DNA from: Caenorhabditis remanei
Lineage: Eukaryota > Nematoda > Chromadorea > Rhabditida > Rhabditidae
Direction: 5' to 3'
Length of the DNA: 64,000 bases
Assembly (NCBI RefSeq): GCF_010183535.1
Contig: NC_071329.1
Span: 8,246,001-8,310,000, forward strand
The position numbers and the translations under genes were made by a program. How positions within the stretch are numbered: the stretch's first letter is position 1; the number at the start of each line of letters is the position of its first letter. Positions 46,838 through 60,470 of the stretch are shown here, in pieces. The notes under the pieces are model-generated. The model was not told where the DNA came from and searched no databases. It saw nothing but the letters and a program-made list of their open reading frames with translations.

Positions 46838-48071
46838 ATGCTCAAAATAAATTCTTCGATTCGTTCGCTCGTCTCGAGATCAATCACTACTCGTCAATTA
46901 GTCTACGAAAAGTATGGAGCTCCACAGAAAGTGATTCAGATGAAGACAGTGGAACTGCCTGATACGTTGGAGCCAGAACAAGTTCTTTTGGAATGGCATG
47001 CCAGTCCAATCAATCCAGCAGATATCAATCAGATCCAAGGAATGTATGGAGTCAGACCGAAGATGCCAGCTATTGCTGGGTTGGAAGGAGCTGCCAGAGT
47101 TTTGAAGGTTTGAGAAAAGGAAGCCGTGTACCACCGACTTTAAATTACAAATTACAATCACAACAACCAGATTGTACATGTCCCGAAAACATCAAGGTTT
47201 TTCAGATAGGTTCCGCTGTGAAATCTGTGAAGCCAGGAGATCAAGTGATCAGTTCCTACGAAGTCGCTGAAAACTGGGCTGATTATGGAATCTTCAATCA
47301 AAAAGATATCATCCATGTCGATAATGATCTTCCAATTGAACATTCTGCTTTTCTGAAAGTCAATCCTCCATCCGCTTATGTCATGTTGACTGATTTTGCG
47401 AAACTGAAGAAAGGAGATTGGATTGTTCAGAATTGTGGCAATTCAGCAATTGGAAAACAGATTATTCAGGTTTGGAATTCAGAAAAATACATATTCAATT
47501 AGATTTCCAGGTTGCCCGAATTCTCGGATTCAAAACTTTCAACATCATTCGAAATCGCGAGAATCTGGGAGAGCTGGTGAAAGAGATGAAGGATTTGGGT
47601 GCAAATGAAGTCGTTACTGAAGACGATTTGTATGATAAAAAGAAGAAAATGAAGTTACCACGCGTCAAGTTGGCATTGAATGGAGTCGGAGGAAAGAGTT
47701 CACTGTATTTGGCAAATGCATTGGATCAGGAAGGGTGTATGGTCACTTATGGAGGAATGAGCCGACAGCCAACACAAGTGAAATTGAAGTGAACATACCA
47801 TTCTCTCAATTCACCCCTTTTTCAGGCTCCCACAGCTCCTCTCATTTTCAAAAACATCTCACTTCGTGGTTTCTGGTTGATGACGTGGATTCGTGAACAG
47901 AAAGATGATCGTGCCCGTCAAAAAGTGTATTCTGATCTTGCCGGATGGATGAAAAGTGGAGAAATTCAACCAACTGCGATGGTGAAGAGATCACTCGAAG
48001 ATTATAAGGATGCTCTTTCAGAGGCTCAAAACAAATTCGATAAGAAGCAATTGTTCTTTTTGAAGAAATAA
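46838..48071 (+). CDS. mecr-1: Mitochondrial trans-2-enoyl-CoA/ACP reductase (MECR/ETR1 family)
   Basis: Exons 46838-47107, 47206-47469, 47511-47777 and 47826-48071, all phase 0, give 348 aa. The first 20 residues are Arg/Ser-rich without acidic residues, a likely mitochondrial targeting peptide. Then the medium-chain reductase catalytic fold (VYEKYGAPQKVIQ, INPADINQIQGMYG with the conserved Tyr), the NADPH-binding domain with QNCGNSAIGKQIIQ, and the RGFWLMTW segment typical of MECR. MECR performs the last reduction of mitochondrial fatty acid synthesis, which supplies octanoate for lipoic acid. C. elegans has two such genes as I recall (W09H1.5 on II and Y48A6B.9 on III); which one this corresponds to cannot be settled by eye, so the symbol is tentative. 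It converges with the ribokinase gene, with 176 bp between stop codons. No defects visible. Confidence 0.88.
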
Positions 48072-48247
48072 TTGTAGTGAAATACTATCGTCCGGTAAAT
48101 ATAATAAAGAGGTGCTGCTCAATTATTGTATTCAATTTCCATTTCTGGGCTGTATGTGTATCCTGATGCTTAAATTGTCTACCGTTAACAGACATTAAAT
48201 TTGAAATTTCATTCTATTCTAGATAATACAACTTATATTTCATCAAT

Positions 48248-49433
48248 TCATGGCAAAAACTTTGGATATTTTTCACGAATTTCGTCAAGCTTCCAGTAGC
48301 TTGATTGAGTTCCATGACGAGTGACCGAAAGAGCAGCGATATTTGCAGCTGAGCGAATAGAGGAAGTCATTGAATGACCAGCAACCAAGTGAGCAGCCAG
48401 TGTCCCACAGAAACAATCTCCAGCTCCCTGAAAATTTGAAGGTTTAGCATTTGTAATTAGAGAGATCAAGTGCATACCGTTGTATCAATAGCTTCTACTT
48501 TATCCACCGAAATATGCTCAATATCATCCTTTCCTTTGGATGCAAGAAGAACTCCTGAATGATTTTTCGAAATCTTGATAGTAAAGAAATCAGAGTGATA
48601 CCTTTAGCTCCCAGCGTAATTATAGCATGTTGTGGACCCATTTCAACCATTGCACGGGCTGCTTTCTTCGCATCATCTACATTGTTTTGAGGAATTCCGG
48701 TGATGAATTCAGCCTGAAAAACCTAAAATCTCTCCATTCCTATCGTTGTTGATTTACCTCATTTTCGTTTGTGCAAATCACATCGACTAGTTCCAGAATC
48801 GTCTTATCCATTTTAGCATCTCCCGGTGCTGGATTCAAAAAAGTCGTAACTCCATGTTTCCTAGCAATTTCAAATGCTCGTCTATTTCCTTTTTCGTCAA
48901 TTTCTCCCTGACACATAACCATTTTCGAATTGGAAATTGTTGACGAATTAGCATCAGCAACTTCTGGTGACAATTCCAAGTTTGCTCCCAATGTTACGAC
49001 AATACTATTTTCAGCTGAAATATTATTTCATGATAAAATAATATTTAATTTTTAGTAATAAAAAACCTTCTTTATTGACAGTAATAGTCGCAGTAGCTGT
49101 ATGTGTCTTATTGGTCTTTCCAACACAACTCGTATCAACTCCATTTTGAGTCAAGTCCTTAATATTCGTGTCTCCAAACATATCTTCTCCAACCATTCCA
49201 ATCAATGCCACATTTGCTCCAAGACGGGCGGCAGCTACTGCTTGATTTGCTCCTTTTCCACCGGACCCTGATTTGAAAACATTCCCACGAACAGACTCTC
49301 CCGGACGGGGGAAACGATCGGTGTAGCTGAAAATATTGAGAAATGAGTTATATTTCTAGAAAAAAAGAACCAACCTGACAAGATCTTGAACAATACTTCC
49401 AAAAACGACGATTCGTTGTTTCTCAGAAGACAT
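48248..49433 (-). CDS. Ribokinase (PfkB family)
   Basis: Minus-strand exons 49433-49375, 49326-49067, 49014-48758, 48713-48602, 48554-48478 and 48427-48248 join in phase to 314 aa, the usual ribokinase length. Motifs seen: the N-terminal substrate loop GSGGKGANQAVAAARLG; the central NPAPGDAK; and the PfkB signature DTTGAGDCFCGTL, whose Asp at about residue 259 is the catalytic base. The enzyme phosphorylates D-ribose to ribose-5-phosphate with ATP for entry into the pentose phosphate pathway and nucleotide synthesis. In C. elegans a ribokinase gene sits in the F07A11 cluster (F07A11.5 as I recall) near npp-5 and gfat-1, which agrees with this position. All catalytic motifs are present. No signal peptide, so probably cytosolic. 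Confidence 0.93.
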
Positions 49434-50221
49434 TTTGTATTGGTCGCGTACTGAAAAGCAGAGAAAACACGTGTGAAAACGAAACGAAAAAGAACAGGTA
49501 GATCAAAAATTGAAGAGAATCAAACAGTGAAAAAACTGTGAAGACAGAAACTGCGTGTTTGCAAATAGGTTTATCGGTTTTGTTTGTATGTATACTACTC
49601 TTCTGTTTTTCACAGTTATATAGACAGTGCTGAAAAAAATAGAAAACCTAAAAAGACAGTATTTAGATACTTGTCTCTTTGGAAATTCACTTTAATCTGC
49701 AAAATATGAAAAAGGCTGAAAAAGAAATACCGAGGAGTCATGAAATAACATTCTATTTTAGACCTGCCATCTCCAATCGTGGCAGCCAGTAAAATGACAT
49801 TTCACGTGACTATTCAATGTATTCTCAGAGTTGATATCTTATCAATTTTCTCTTATTTTCTGTTATCTATCGGCTTATCTGTCTTCTCAATCTTTTCTCT
49901 TTCTCAATGCGTTCAATGTAACATCCTTTAGTATATTTTCAGAAATTTATTCCTTTTTTTCAGTGAAAATTAATTATCCAGTTACAAGAAGAGAAAAAAC
50001 CGGTATCCGGAACTCAAACAATGAAAATCGAATAAATGGGAAAATAATTAAAACAAAAAGAACAATTATGGGTGGGGGAAATGGAACTGTAGAATTCTAA
50101 AACCAGAGTAATCAAACGGCAGAAAACAAAACATATTTTTAAGATTTTGGGAGGTTGAAAGAATCAAAAGACACGTGGCAAAAACATGGTGAACAATCAA
50201 ATGGAATATTCTAGAAAATGA
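49434..50221. other. Intergenic: ribokinase 5' side and USP 3' side
   Basis: About 790 bp, AT-rich. No coding exon, RNA gene or repeat I can support. Both flanking genes are on the minus strand. Confidence 0.5.
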
Positions 50222-53200
50222 CTAAATCTTGACTTCTGCTTGACTACCGGGATCGCACGAATAGTGACGTCTGAAAATAGCATTGATTAGAATTGTATGA
50301 GTTAATTGATCAGTTTTTACAAATGTAACATTTCGGTCTGATCAAAATAACTACCATACTTGGAGTTTATTTGATAGTGACTATTTCAAAACTTGAACTT
50401 TTTGACTGATCAGTTTTGCAAATTGAACTCACTTAAAAATGCCTCTTGTCACCATTGGATCTCTCATTTTATAGAAAAGAAGATATGCATCATCGGTTTG
50501 AAGATGTCCCGATGGTTGTCTTTGTACCATTGAATCATCGAATTTCCTCCATTCGATTTTTGTCTTTGATGAATCGAAATCGGGAAGACGGCCCAAACTG
50601 ACGTAGTGACCGAAGTAGCTGCTTCCATTGTGACAGACCACTCCAGTGAGGTCATAGATCTGAAGATAACAATCATGTGAAAACAGTTAATTTCTGGTAG
50701 AACTCACTGTTGAATTATGATTTGGAGAAGTATCAGAAAGGAATGGAGACATATCAAGACTTTCCAATGGATACTCAACTGTCCTCTCATCTTTACTTCG
50801 ACGGTGCATCGATGCTTGATGGGTGAATGCTGAAATAGTAGGTTGTTTCATTCATAAAAACCTCTTCGAAATATATTAACCTGTATACACAAATCTTTTC
50901 AATTGAATGATCAATACCGGCGGTAATCTGTACAACTGCAATCGTTTCGTTGCCTCCACGTGCTCTTTGCATGTCGAACAATACCAACTTTCTTCTGGCT
51001 TCAATCTCTCCGTCTCCGAGAATAATCCAAGCATTTGTGTGAGATGAGGACTAGATTCCGAGTTGTTACTTCTCTCGAAACTGCTTGAAGCTCTCGAATT
51101 CATCTGACGAGTCTTCTCCACATCCACATCAATTTCTGGTCGATTGTCAATGGTGATGTATGGTTTTCCATTCCTCTGATTGATCCAATTGATCGATATG
51201 TATCCACCAGTTTCCAGTCCGTGACATGCTTCATCATCTCCAATACTGTGAGCTCCGAACGAATCATTTTGAGTGGCCAACTTCCGAATCTCAAACATTT
51301 TTTGATTCCTGGAACGTGGCTCTGCAGCTACACTTCTTCTACGTGGAGTTGAGGAGACACTTGAAGCAGATGACGACTCCCCAGGTGGCTGAAGGAATGT
51401 TGGAGGTGCTCCGACTCCATTTCTCTTCTTTGACGATGGAGCCTGCAGTGATTCACCTTCTGGTCCTTCTCCTTCATATTGTGGTTGTTGGAATAGAGTT
51501 ACAGTATGACGACTCTTTGCTTCAAGTACTCGATACAAGTGTTGATAAGTCAATTGTGAACGTGGCAGGGATACTATCAATGGATGACCCACTAGATCAC
51601 TTGACATTCTCTTTGAGCAAACTTCTCGATGACCTCCAGTTGACCAGTTGGCAACTTGACACTCTTTCGAACAGTACACAGCATCATAACACTCTTCACA
51701 TGCCTTCAGTTTCACTTTTGAATTTCCACATTCATGGCAGATATACTTCAGTGATGATCGATAAAGCTCTCTTTGCACTACATGTAGAACGACAACTTCC
51801 TCGTTGCATTCTGATTCATCGTGCGTTTGGAAAACGAAAAGATAATCTGGTGAGATGATGTCTGACACCTTCATATCAGACGTGTAGATTCTATCGAATC
51901 GATGACACAGAGCTTCACATGCTCGCAGATTTCGTGAAGGCACTCGGACGACTTCACTGACAGCTGACAGGAAATCAGCAACAGTTCCTTCGGTGGAGTA
52001 GCTGACAGTCAGTTTGTATGGCTTGGCCTGATTCTCCAATGGCCAGAAAATGAGAGAAGTTGACTTCTTTCGTTTTGGGAACGGGACAGGAAGGTAGACG
52101 AATGGATCGAATGTGATGGATACCTGGAGAGGAAATTAGTTGTTTTTAAGCAACAGAAAAGAAAATACTCACTCTATCACAGTTTGGACACTGCACATGA
52201 CTCTTCAATTGTCCATGGAATAAGTCCACAAAAATCGAGTCATTTCTCAGAATATGGTTCTTCCATGCTTCATTCGAAACATCCAAATCGTGTCTTCCGT
52301 GTGATTCAACTGTTCCTGTCAACGGCTTCTTCTTCACTCGATTCACGTCTTCGTGCAATCCGTCGAGTAAGAAAGAGAGGAATTCGTGTGCATCGTGTTG
52401 TGCGAAATTAGCGAATTGTGAAGCCTTCTCGGCCACGATATTCTTGATTTGAATGGGTTCAATGGCTTTGTGTCGTCCACTCCACATTTGATGCATGAAA
52501 TCTGCAAATGCTCGTGCCAAACGACCTTCCGATCCTAATGGATTCGACTCGTTAATCTCTGATTGATAATGATCCCGAAGGAAGAATTCGCGAAGTTCGA
52601 TGTTATTGACAAGCATCTGGAGAATCGCATTCATGAAACATGTGTTTCCAATATTTCTGAGACCAGTGTGCCCTTGCTCAACGATACAAACTTTCTCCCG
52701 ATCCTCTTCGTATGGCGATACTTTTGCAGTTGGTTTGTATACAGAAGATGATGTGATGACTGCAGCTGAAGCACTCCTCGGCAAGTATCCTCCTTTTGTT
52801 GGTGGAGGCGGAGGAGGGGGTGGAGGTGGTGGACCAGCAGCAACAGATGCAAATGATGATGGTTGAGGTGTCATTGATGAGTGTCTACTCTCTTCTTCTC
52901 GTTCTAATTTTTCTCTTCTATTCCTCAAAAGTGTAGATGTAGATGTAGAAAGTTGAGAATATGCTGGTGGAGGAGTTGCAGCAACACTTGAGTATGAAGT
53001 TGTCATTACATCTTCCAGCGGCTGTCCGGAAGACGTGACAGAAGAGGATCCACGTGTCACTGATGAATATCGGGTTGTGCGATAGGGAGTAGAAGATGAG
53101 GAAGATGTAGATGTTGACGTTGTGTTCGGAGCAACAGATCTTCTGAATTCAGTCTGAGCAGATGAAGGCGTTGAAGTGGTTACATGAAGAGATTCGAGCC

Positions 53201-55115
53201 CTAATTCAGATTCTCGATCTTTTTCTCTCTGCATCCATTCCTTATAATCTCGATCTTTCTCTTCTCGATCCGCTCGTTCTCTGGCTTGTTGAGCGAACAT
53301 TGCAACTGTATTCGTTCGACCACTGAAAATGAAAACAACTTTGGGAAAAACTAAAAAAGTTTTCGAAATGTGGCAGAATGAGTTCTTATCAAGAAATGAG
53401 TTCTAATCAGACTACAAATTGGAAGTGACTCAGTCTCAAAGCAAACTTTTTCCTTACATCTGGAACATTTGATGCCAATTTTGTTTGTGAAATTGCTACT
53501 TTCAAAACTAGATTTTCAGAAAACAAACTCACTATGAGGAACGACTTCTGATATGTTGAGATGTTGGATGTACCATATGAGTTCTTGTCGTGGGTCCGGA
53601 TTCTATTTTCACGTCTGGAAGTGTTGATGATATCCTATCACTTCTAGATGGTCTTCTATCGTATGAATTCGAGAGTGATGACGTCACAGACGATGAATAT
53701 GAAGCATATGCTTTCGATTCTCCAACTGTCGATCGTTCAATTGTACTATATTTGGAGATTCCACGATATGTATTCTGTGGCGCCATCGTTGAGTGAGATA
53801 GACTGTCATTTGTGGAGACGGAGACACGAGCGGCTGCTGGACTACTGTATAAAGTCTTGTGAGATGAAGAAGTTGTTCGCGATAAATTTGTAGAAGTTGA
53901 GGAGGGCGTGGTGAACGAAAGACGCGAACGGGGGGCCGACGCCGACAATGAATGGGAGTCGGCTGCCGACCCAGATGACGTTGAATTCAGATTACGAGAG
54001 ATGTTGGGTGTGTAGGATGAAGGAGAGTATTTGAATGTGTTGAAGCTGAATTTTCGAATTATTTATTTGAGATTAGTTAGAGGAGAATTAGGAAGATGAG
54101 AGTCATGGTTTTTCAGAATTACTTGAAATCAATCTGATTTTATTTTGAATAATGAGAGTCTACACTGTGACAATACATTTATCAACTTAGTGGTTACAAG
54201 ATAATTACTAATTTTCAAAAACAAATCTGATTCCAATCTGAATCTTATTACATCTCAAAACGTTTCTGGAAATATCGAAAAACTTACAGAAAACGTCACC
54301 AATCGTGAGTTCTCAATAGAAATGATTTATATATACAGTCAAAAATCGTTTCATAAGTTCATAATAAAAGAATAAAACCTTTTTAACGTCTCTATTTTCC
54401 ATTTATTTGTTCTCTCCCAAGTTTTCACTTCACATGACGTATAAAAAGCGTTTGAGATTGATAGCATGAAGGACAATGATCGAAGATTATTTGACCATTT
54501 AGATGAAACCTTTCAACCTATTTTTCATGAAAAAGTCAGTTAGCATATCAATAAACTAAATAAAATTTGTTTATTTGCATTAGAGACTCTTCTTCAATCA
54601 ATGGCAATGCCTTCAGAATGTTTTCTTCTAACTGCCTGCGTCTCTATCACTTGTTTGCACAATGAACATTTACACAGAGAAAAGAAAAATGTTGGTTTCT
54701 CGTTTTCTTATCACAAGTTTTTGTTGGACAGTGATAAGTATGAATTTACGAAATAACTAGTTATGAACTGAAGAAGACGAGGGATCAGAAGATCGATAAT
54801 ATAGAATCAAAACAGAAATAGAAATCCATGGAATTTTTGAAAATGTTCATTTTCTGGTCGACTTCACAAGTCACACTCTTTTCTCTCACTCTCCCCTTTT
54901 CCTCTTATTTTTCTTCGTCTTCTTCGACTTTTCTCCCTCTTTTCGTTTGCTAATCCGATGGGGGAATTTGCTACGAATCCCATTGGCCCGTCGGCATGGT
55001 AACCGAGTTCTCACCTTGGTGTATAGGATCGAGGAACTGAATAATTTGAACTACGAATAGATGAACATGAACTTGACAAACGACCACTTCCACCACCTTC
55101 ATCGTTTTTACGCAT
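50222..55115 (-). CDS. USP19-like ubiquitin-specific protease with MYND zinc finger
   Basis: Minus-strand exons 55115-55015, 54045-53533, 53322-52173, 52123-50881, 50829-50708, 50659-50433 and 50270-50222 give 1134 aa. Residues 1 to about 410 are Ser/Thr/Tyr-rich and disordered, with a charged coiled segment (ARERADREEKDRD) and a run of 11 prolines. The catalytic domain follows: Cys box GLRNIGNTCFMN (Cys about 433), QHDAHEFLSFLLD, and the His box CHNGSSYFGHYVS (His about 1061). A MYND finger (CHECGNSKVKLKACEECY, about 717-757) is inserted between them, as in USP19. Deubiquitinases of this group act on ER-associated and cytosolic substrates. The ATG follows a TTTTTTCAG acceptor. The last exon is a choice: a stop at 50431-50429 overlaps a good GTGAGT donor, and splicing adds 16 residues. 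It matches the ubiquitin hydrolase F07A11.4 by synteny; I do not know a standard symbol. Confidence 0.88.
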
Positions 55116-57704
55116 TCTGAAAAAATATATAATTTATTTTGGAATTTAGCTTTTTCGGTTGTGATAAGAACATTTTATGGGATTTATAAGGAATTTATAT
55201 TTTTCAGTTTTCTTAAATGACTAGCAATTAGAAAACTAAACTGATCAGCTGAGAGTTTTTCTACCAAAAAAATCGAGAACGGTAATTTTCTAAATCCTAC
55301 AGTAATCCTGTCTGTTAGCATCTAAAAGTTATGAGAATTACGTTTCAAAAATCTTTGTGACAAGAGATTTGGAAAAAGAATTCTGAAACTTCCAACTTAT
55401 AACAAAAATTCCGGTTACAGTTTTGACTGTAGTATCAATCAAGGTAACGACCATAATTTTCAAGAAATTTTTGTTTGTAATATTACAAAATGTGATATTG
55501 AGACGAACGCGTGATTGTTCTAGAACCTGTTTCAGTGGATGCATTGAATAAAAATGATGTGAAATTTCGGTTTTACACTCCCCGAGGTGGAAGTCTCGAA
55601 AACTGTATCAGATCGACTTGAAAAACTCTTTTGCCACGGGAATTCATTTTTACACAAAATCTAGGTGCTATATGTGAACTGGTCACGGGGTGAAAATTAA
55701 AACGTTCGTTGGCATAATACAATCGGAGACGCGGGATAGACGGGAGTGAAACAATCGGAGAAATGAGAAAAGAGGAAGAAGCTCTCGAAAGAAGAGTTAT
55801 TAGAGAGAAGCTACGAGAAAAATAGAGTGCTCTCTCTCCTATCTTACTCCCTCTGGATGTGCTCTTTGACTGGGATAGAAGATGGGGACGGGAGCCCTTT
55901 ACACACTCTTTCTTGCGGGAACCATCCCGGTTCTCGAACAATCTGCGTCTCTTCATCTCATATACTATTTCTTCAGAGATACTATGCTGACTTTGGGGGG
56001 AAGCTCTCGCCCACAAAGCGATGAAGATGCCCTCGGGAAGCTAAAGAGAGAAAGAGAAGCTGGCTCTCGCATTGTGTTCGGATCTGCAGTCAGACACCGG
56101 AAGGTGGATTTGGAAGACATTGAAATGGATAAAAAGATAGTGAGAGGTAGAAAAGAAAAAGAGAATTGAAACAGATAGAAATTGAAGCAAGCCACGTCAC
56201 TACAGTTTCAAAATACACATACGATACGTCATGTTCGGAGCAAGAAACTTTTGAATCGATCACCTCAAAAGAAGAGAAACAAACCAATTGCAATCAAATT
56301 GAAAGTTAGAAATACCTGCTTCTACTCATCATATCTAGTAACATCTAGGACTTTTTGCATGCATCATTTCGGGAAAAAATTTTGGATACAAAACCAAATT
56401 TTTTCTATTTTTATTAGAATTCTAATTGTAAGTCAATACGGTAGTCTACTTTACTAGAGGCGTCAAAAGTTGTACTCTTCGAAAATTGCAATTAAAAAAA
56501 ATATCGAATCGTGTACAAGTTTCCTGGAAACAGTGTCCAAAGTATTGAAATAAAAACAGATAAAAATTGAGCCAGTTGAAAATATCTACGTATTTTTTTC
56601 GTAATTCAACATGCTGTTCGAAATTCAATACATTCTCTTCTCTCTCATTTTTTCGCCTTCTTCACCTCCAGATATCAAGTTTCTAAGGCTTCCACTTTTT
56701 CTGTTTTCAGGTTTTCTTCTTTATTTGAACTCACCTTTTACCATTCCATTTTGAGTTTCCACTATAACGATTCCGTTTTCTGAAGTTACCGACAGATTCA
56801 GAATAGTTGAATGATGACGGCGGGAAATATTGTTTGACGATTTTGAAAAGCGTATCGCGGCGAGAATAACTGCCACGTAGAACTGAAAAGGAGCTGAACG
56901 AAAAGCAGATAATAACACGAATAATAAAGCAAAGAAGCCGTTGATATAAATGAAAATAGGGATTGGGATAACTAGAATATGTCGGACCACACGGAGAGCA
57001 AAGCAGAGAAATATTGTATGAAATGGTGGAGGGGAGAAGAGAAAAAGAGAAAAAGAAGAAGAAGAAGAGGTGCACAGAGGACGACTACAGCCGTCCAGGG
57101 TACACTTCTGGTTCGCTTCCTTTTTTGGTTTGGTGTAATTTATGTGATGGATTATATTCTGGAGCACTTGAGAATACCGGGGAACGGGCAGTGACACTAA
57201 AAATCAAGCTGATGTTATACGTCAAAAAATCTGAAGAAAGTTTCTGAGAAGTTAGGTTTCTCTGAAAATAAAAGTTTAATTGAATCATTTTTTAAATACA
57301 AGTTATACTGCTGCTGGTTTGAATTTGAAAATCTGAAGGGTTCAAGAAGAATTCAACATTCCCGTCTGGAAAAAAGAATGTTTGGTTGGTTGAGTTATTT
57401 CTAGTGATAGTTAGTATATTACACCATGGTATTTCACAAAAATTTCGTATACTTCATTTCTGTGAGCTTTCAGTAGACCATTCTAGAATGCATTATTGCA
57501 AAAAGTTCCTGCAAACAGCTACATTTCAATTCAAAAACCCGCGCTTTGTAGTGTGCCAATAGCGCGTGTTTGCATTTTTTCGTTTACAAAGAAAAATTCA
57601 AATTTCGAAGGTTTTCTACACTTTTTCTTGTCAGTTTCAATGATTTTGTCATTTATTTCTATACCAAAAGTATATTCTTTCAATAATTCACTTTTTCCAG
57701 CAAA
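55116..57704. promoter_or_regulatory. Divergent promoter region between USP and npp-5
   Basis: 2.6 kb with no supported coding exon. It has A-rich and GA-rich tracts and a CTACAGTA word at 55297. On the minus strand a GTGAGT donor at 56734 follows an open stretch and could end a 5' UTR exon of the USP gene; its phase would not extend the USP protein. The open frames at 55573-56016 and 56721-57197 have no domain content. TTTTTCCAG ends at 57700, four bases before the npp-5 ATG. Confidence 0.45.
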
Positions 57705-60470
57705 ATGTCGGATTTGTTCGCCTCGGGAGATCAATCCTCTGGCTCATTGGACGGTATCAACGATGACATTGCTCGCAAAAATGAGGCTGCCTTCAAATAC
57801 ACTTCAATTTGTACGTTTATTTCTTTCTAATAGAAATTTCGGACATATATTTTCAGTTCATACTAATCTGTGTGAGAAATTGTATCAAGAGTTAGGCTCT
57901 CTGGCAGTCGGACAATTCGATATTCCCGGAGGCCAGATTTCACCGTTAATGTGGACTAGATTACATGAGGTTTCCTTTTTCAAATATTTATCAAAAGTTC
58001 CAATATTCCAATTGCAGATCTATTCGGAACTCGAAGCGCAGACTCGTAAACTTCCAACTGGTGCAAAGTATTCTGTCGCATCACAGAAATACGCCAATGA
58101 GGCTGTTCAAATTGCTAGTGTTCTTTCGATTTACACAGCCTTGGCTCACGAGTATGATGAAACTCTTGAGGTTTCTTTGTTGAGTAAGCTGGTCGTAGAT
58201 GATGTGGAATTCAGAAGAGTCTATGTAATATTGTATGAAAGTAGCTTTCCGTTACATTATAATTTCAGGCACTTCTTCTTTGGAGTGAAAAGGCGATCAG
58301 TGAGAAGCAATACGAACCCGAATTTAGAGCGAAGTTTAAAAAGTTGGATGAAGCAAAATCAATTCGTCTCAGCTCCATGATGAGTTTGAAGCGTCCAACT
58401 TTCTCTACAGGTGCTCCAAAAGATGCTTCTCTAGATCCAGACGCACCTGGAACAAAAGAAGAACAAGCGTTAGAACAATTGGCTTTCAACATGTTTTTCG
58501 AACTTGTCAGAGGCGGTGAGACGGCAAAAGCTGCCGAATTAGCAACAACACTTGGAATGTCCGCGATTGGAGCTCAATTGCAATTGCATTCCATGCTTCG
58601 GAATCCACTTGATGTTCCATTAGAAGCCACTACCAAAAACTTTGGAGAGCACAAAAGGACTCGTCGTGCCAAATATTACGAGATGATCCAGAAGCAAATC
58701 GAACAATCCAAAGGAAAAGAAGATGACGCATACTGGACACTTATATCTGCCATTCGTGGAAACATTTCACCGATGCTGAAAGCTGGAAAGACAGTGATCG
58801 AGAAAGTTTGGGCATACGCAAACTCTGCATTCCTTGCTCGAATTCTAGCCGCGGAAGGAGCTATGAGTCAAGAAAAGATATCGACATTGTTCAACGTGCC
58901 ACTCACTGCTAAATCCATTCTGGAAGAACTGAGATCTGTAAGTTAATATTTCTCAAATGATTTATAGAAAGTTTGAATTTTCAGCAATATGACGGATCCA
59001 ACGAGGTTTATATTCTCTTGCGAGTAATCGATGGCATGCTGAATGACGATATTGAAGACTTGTACAAGTTTGCAAATGATACTGTAGGAGAATACGTACC
59101 GAACGATAAACACTGTGAGGTCAACGTGCTAGCACTTGACATTTTCTTCCATCTCGTAGCTGTCTCGTATGCTAGCGGTTTTGAACCGAATGACGACGGA
59201 AATGCTGTTATTGTTCTCGGATTTGATGATCTGCGTGCACGTAGTGGCAACACGTCGCATAAGCGAATGGCTGCATTTTATTCGAGGTTCCTGCCAGAAG
59301 ATATGAAACTTCCCGAGATTGTCGAGACTATGAAAAGTGAGATTATTTTAAGAAGAAAATATTCAATTAATTGCATACTTTTCAGTGGTGGAGTCTGAGA
59401 AAGAACGAGAGATTTTTGTGGACTCATTGAGACAATCTGAAATCGATTTCGGAAGATGCGCTTGCACCCTCATCGAACAAATCAGAAAAGAAGATGCTAG
59501 CAAAGTGATCACATTGGAAAAGCAAATTGATCATTGGAACTGGTTATTGGTAGGAGGAGAAGAAACTGCATTAGCTGCTCTTGAAGAATGCAACAGATTG
59601 ATTCGAAAAGTAATGAGAAAGACCCCATTGAATGAAGCTCTTGTCAGACAAATTATTCGGAAAGCTCTTCAATTTGAACTTCCCAAACTTCTGTCACAGG
59701 CAGTTGAAAACGAAACTACCGTTTTATCGCTCGTTCAAGACGGTACTCTCTACGAACAAGATAAAGGGTCTCAGATTGCGACGGACAAGATTGAGCACGC
59801 AGCCTTTGAATTTTATGGACTCTGCTCTATCATTGTAAGTGTTAGTACCCTGAAATCCGAAGATTGAATAAAATTCTTATAGGACGTTAACAACTTTGTC
59901 ATAACCATTGCTCTAAAGCTCGGAATTTTGCTTCAATATACACCCATTACTGAAGAAGAGCTGAATATAATGGGCGGAGTGAAACGAATGGATAACGCAA
60001 CTTCCCTCGATTGGGAAGCTTCTTTGAGAGTTCGTGCTCGCGCAGAGCAGACATTGCGTGATGATGTATTCAGAAAGACGGCAGCTGATCTTAACACTCG
60101 TCTCGGAATGATTCAACAACATTTTGATGTAAGCAAGAGTAACATTTTACCCTCGAACTGTTTTGTTTTGTAGACTGTTCTCCCTATGTTCCGCGGACTC
60201 GTGAACAATATTGGAATTCGCGGCGAATACTTCTTAAGCCCACGAATCAACGGAGATCCCATGTGTGCTCATCGTAGAGAGATACAACAGATTCGAAACA
60301 TCTTCCTTACGAAATTCTTCATCACCATAGCAGACGCTGCTGCGAAACTGAAGCAATCCACCCGTTTCCACGAGGTCGTTACGAGTTTCAACGATGATTT
60401 CGCATTGGACCATGAAAACGTTATGAAAATAAAAGAAACGTTCGCCAGAATCAACATCAAAGTCGAATAA
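57705..60470 (+). CDS. npp-5: Nuclear pore complex protein Nup107
   Basis: Exons 57705-57810, 57857-57969, 58018-58224, 58269-58937, 58985-59336, 59386-59834, 59883-60128 and 60174-60470 give 812 aa, close to C. elegans NPP-5. The protein is all-helical, as expected for the alpha-solenoid of Nup107/Nup84. Recognisable stretches include ALLLWSEKAISEKQYEPEF, LVRGGETAKAAELATTLG, WAYANSAFLARILAAEGAM, a CDIF-like FFHLVAVSYASGF segment and the C-terminal NNFVITIALKLG-to-KIKETFARI part. Nup107 is a core member of the Nup107-160 (Y) complex; in worms NPP-5 also acts at kinetochores. The start codon lies four bases after a TTTTTCCAG acceptor. The gene is followed on the same strand by gfat-1 after 1.7 kb, the same relation as F07A11.3 and F07A11.2. 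Confidence 0.95.

Noticed and set aside
56735..57197. Minus-strand open frame ending in a GTGAGT donor
   Set aside because: Phase does not fit the USP coding exon at 55115; at most a 5' UTR exon. Hydrophobic composition comes from a pyrimidine-rich tract.
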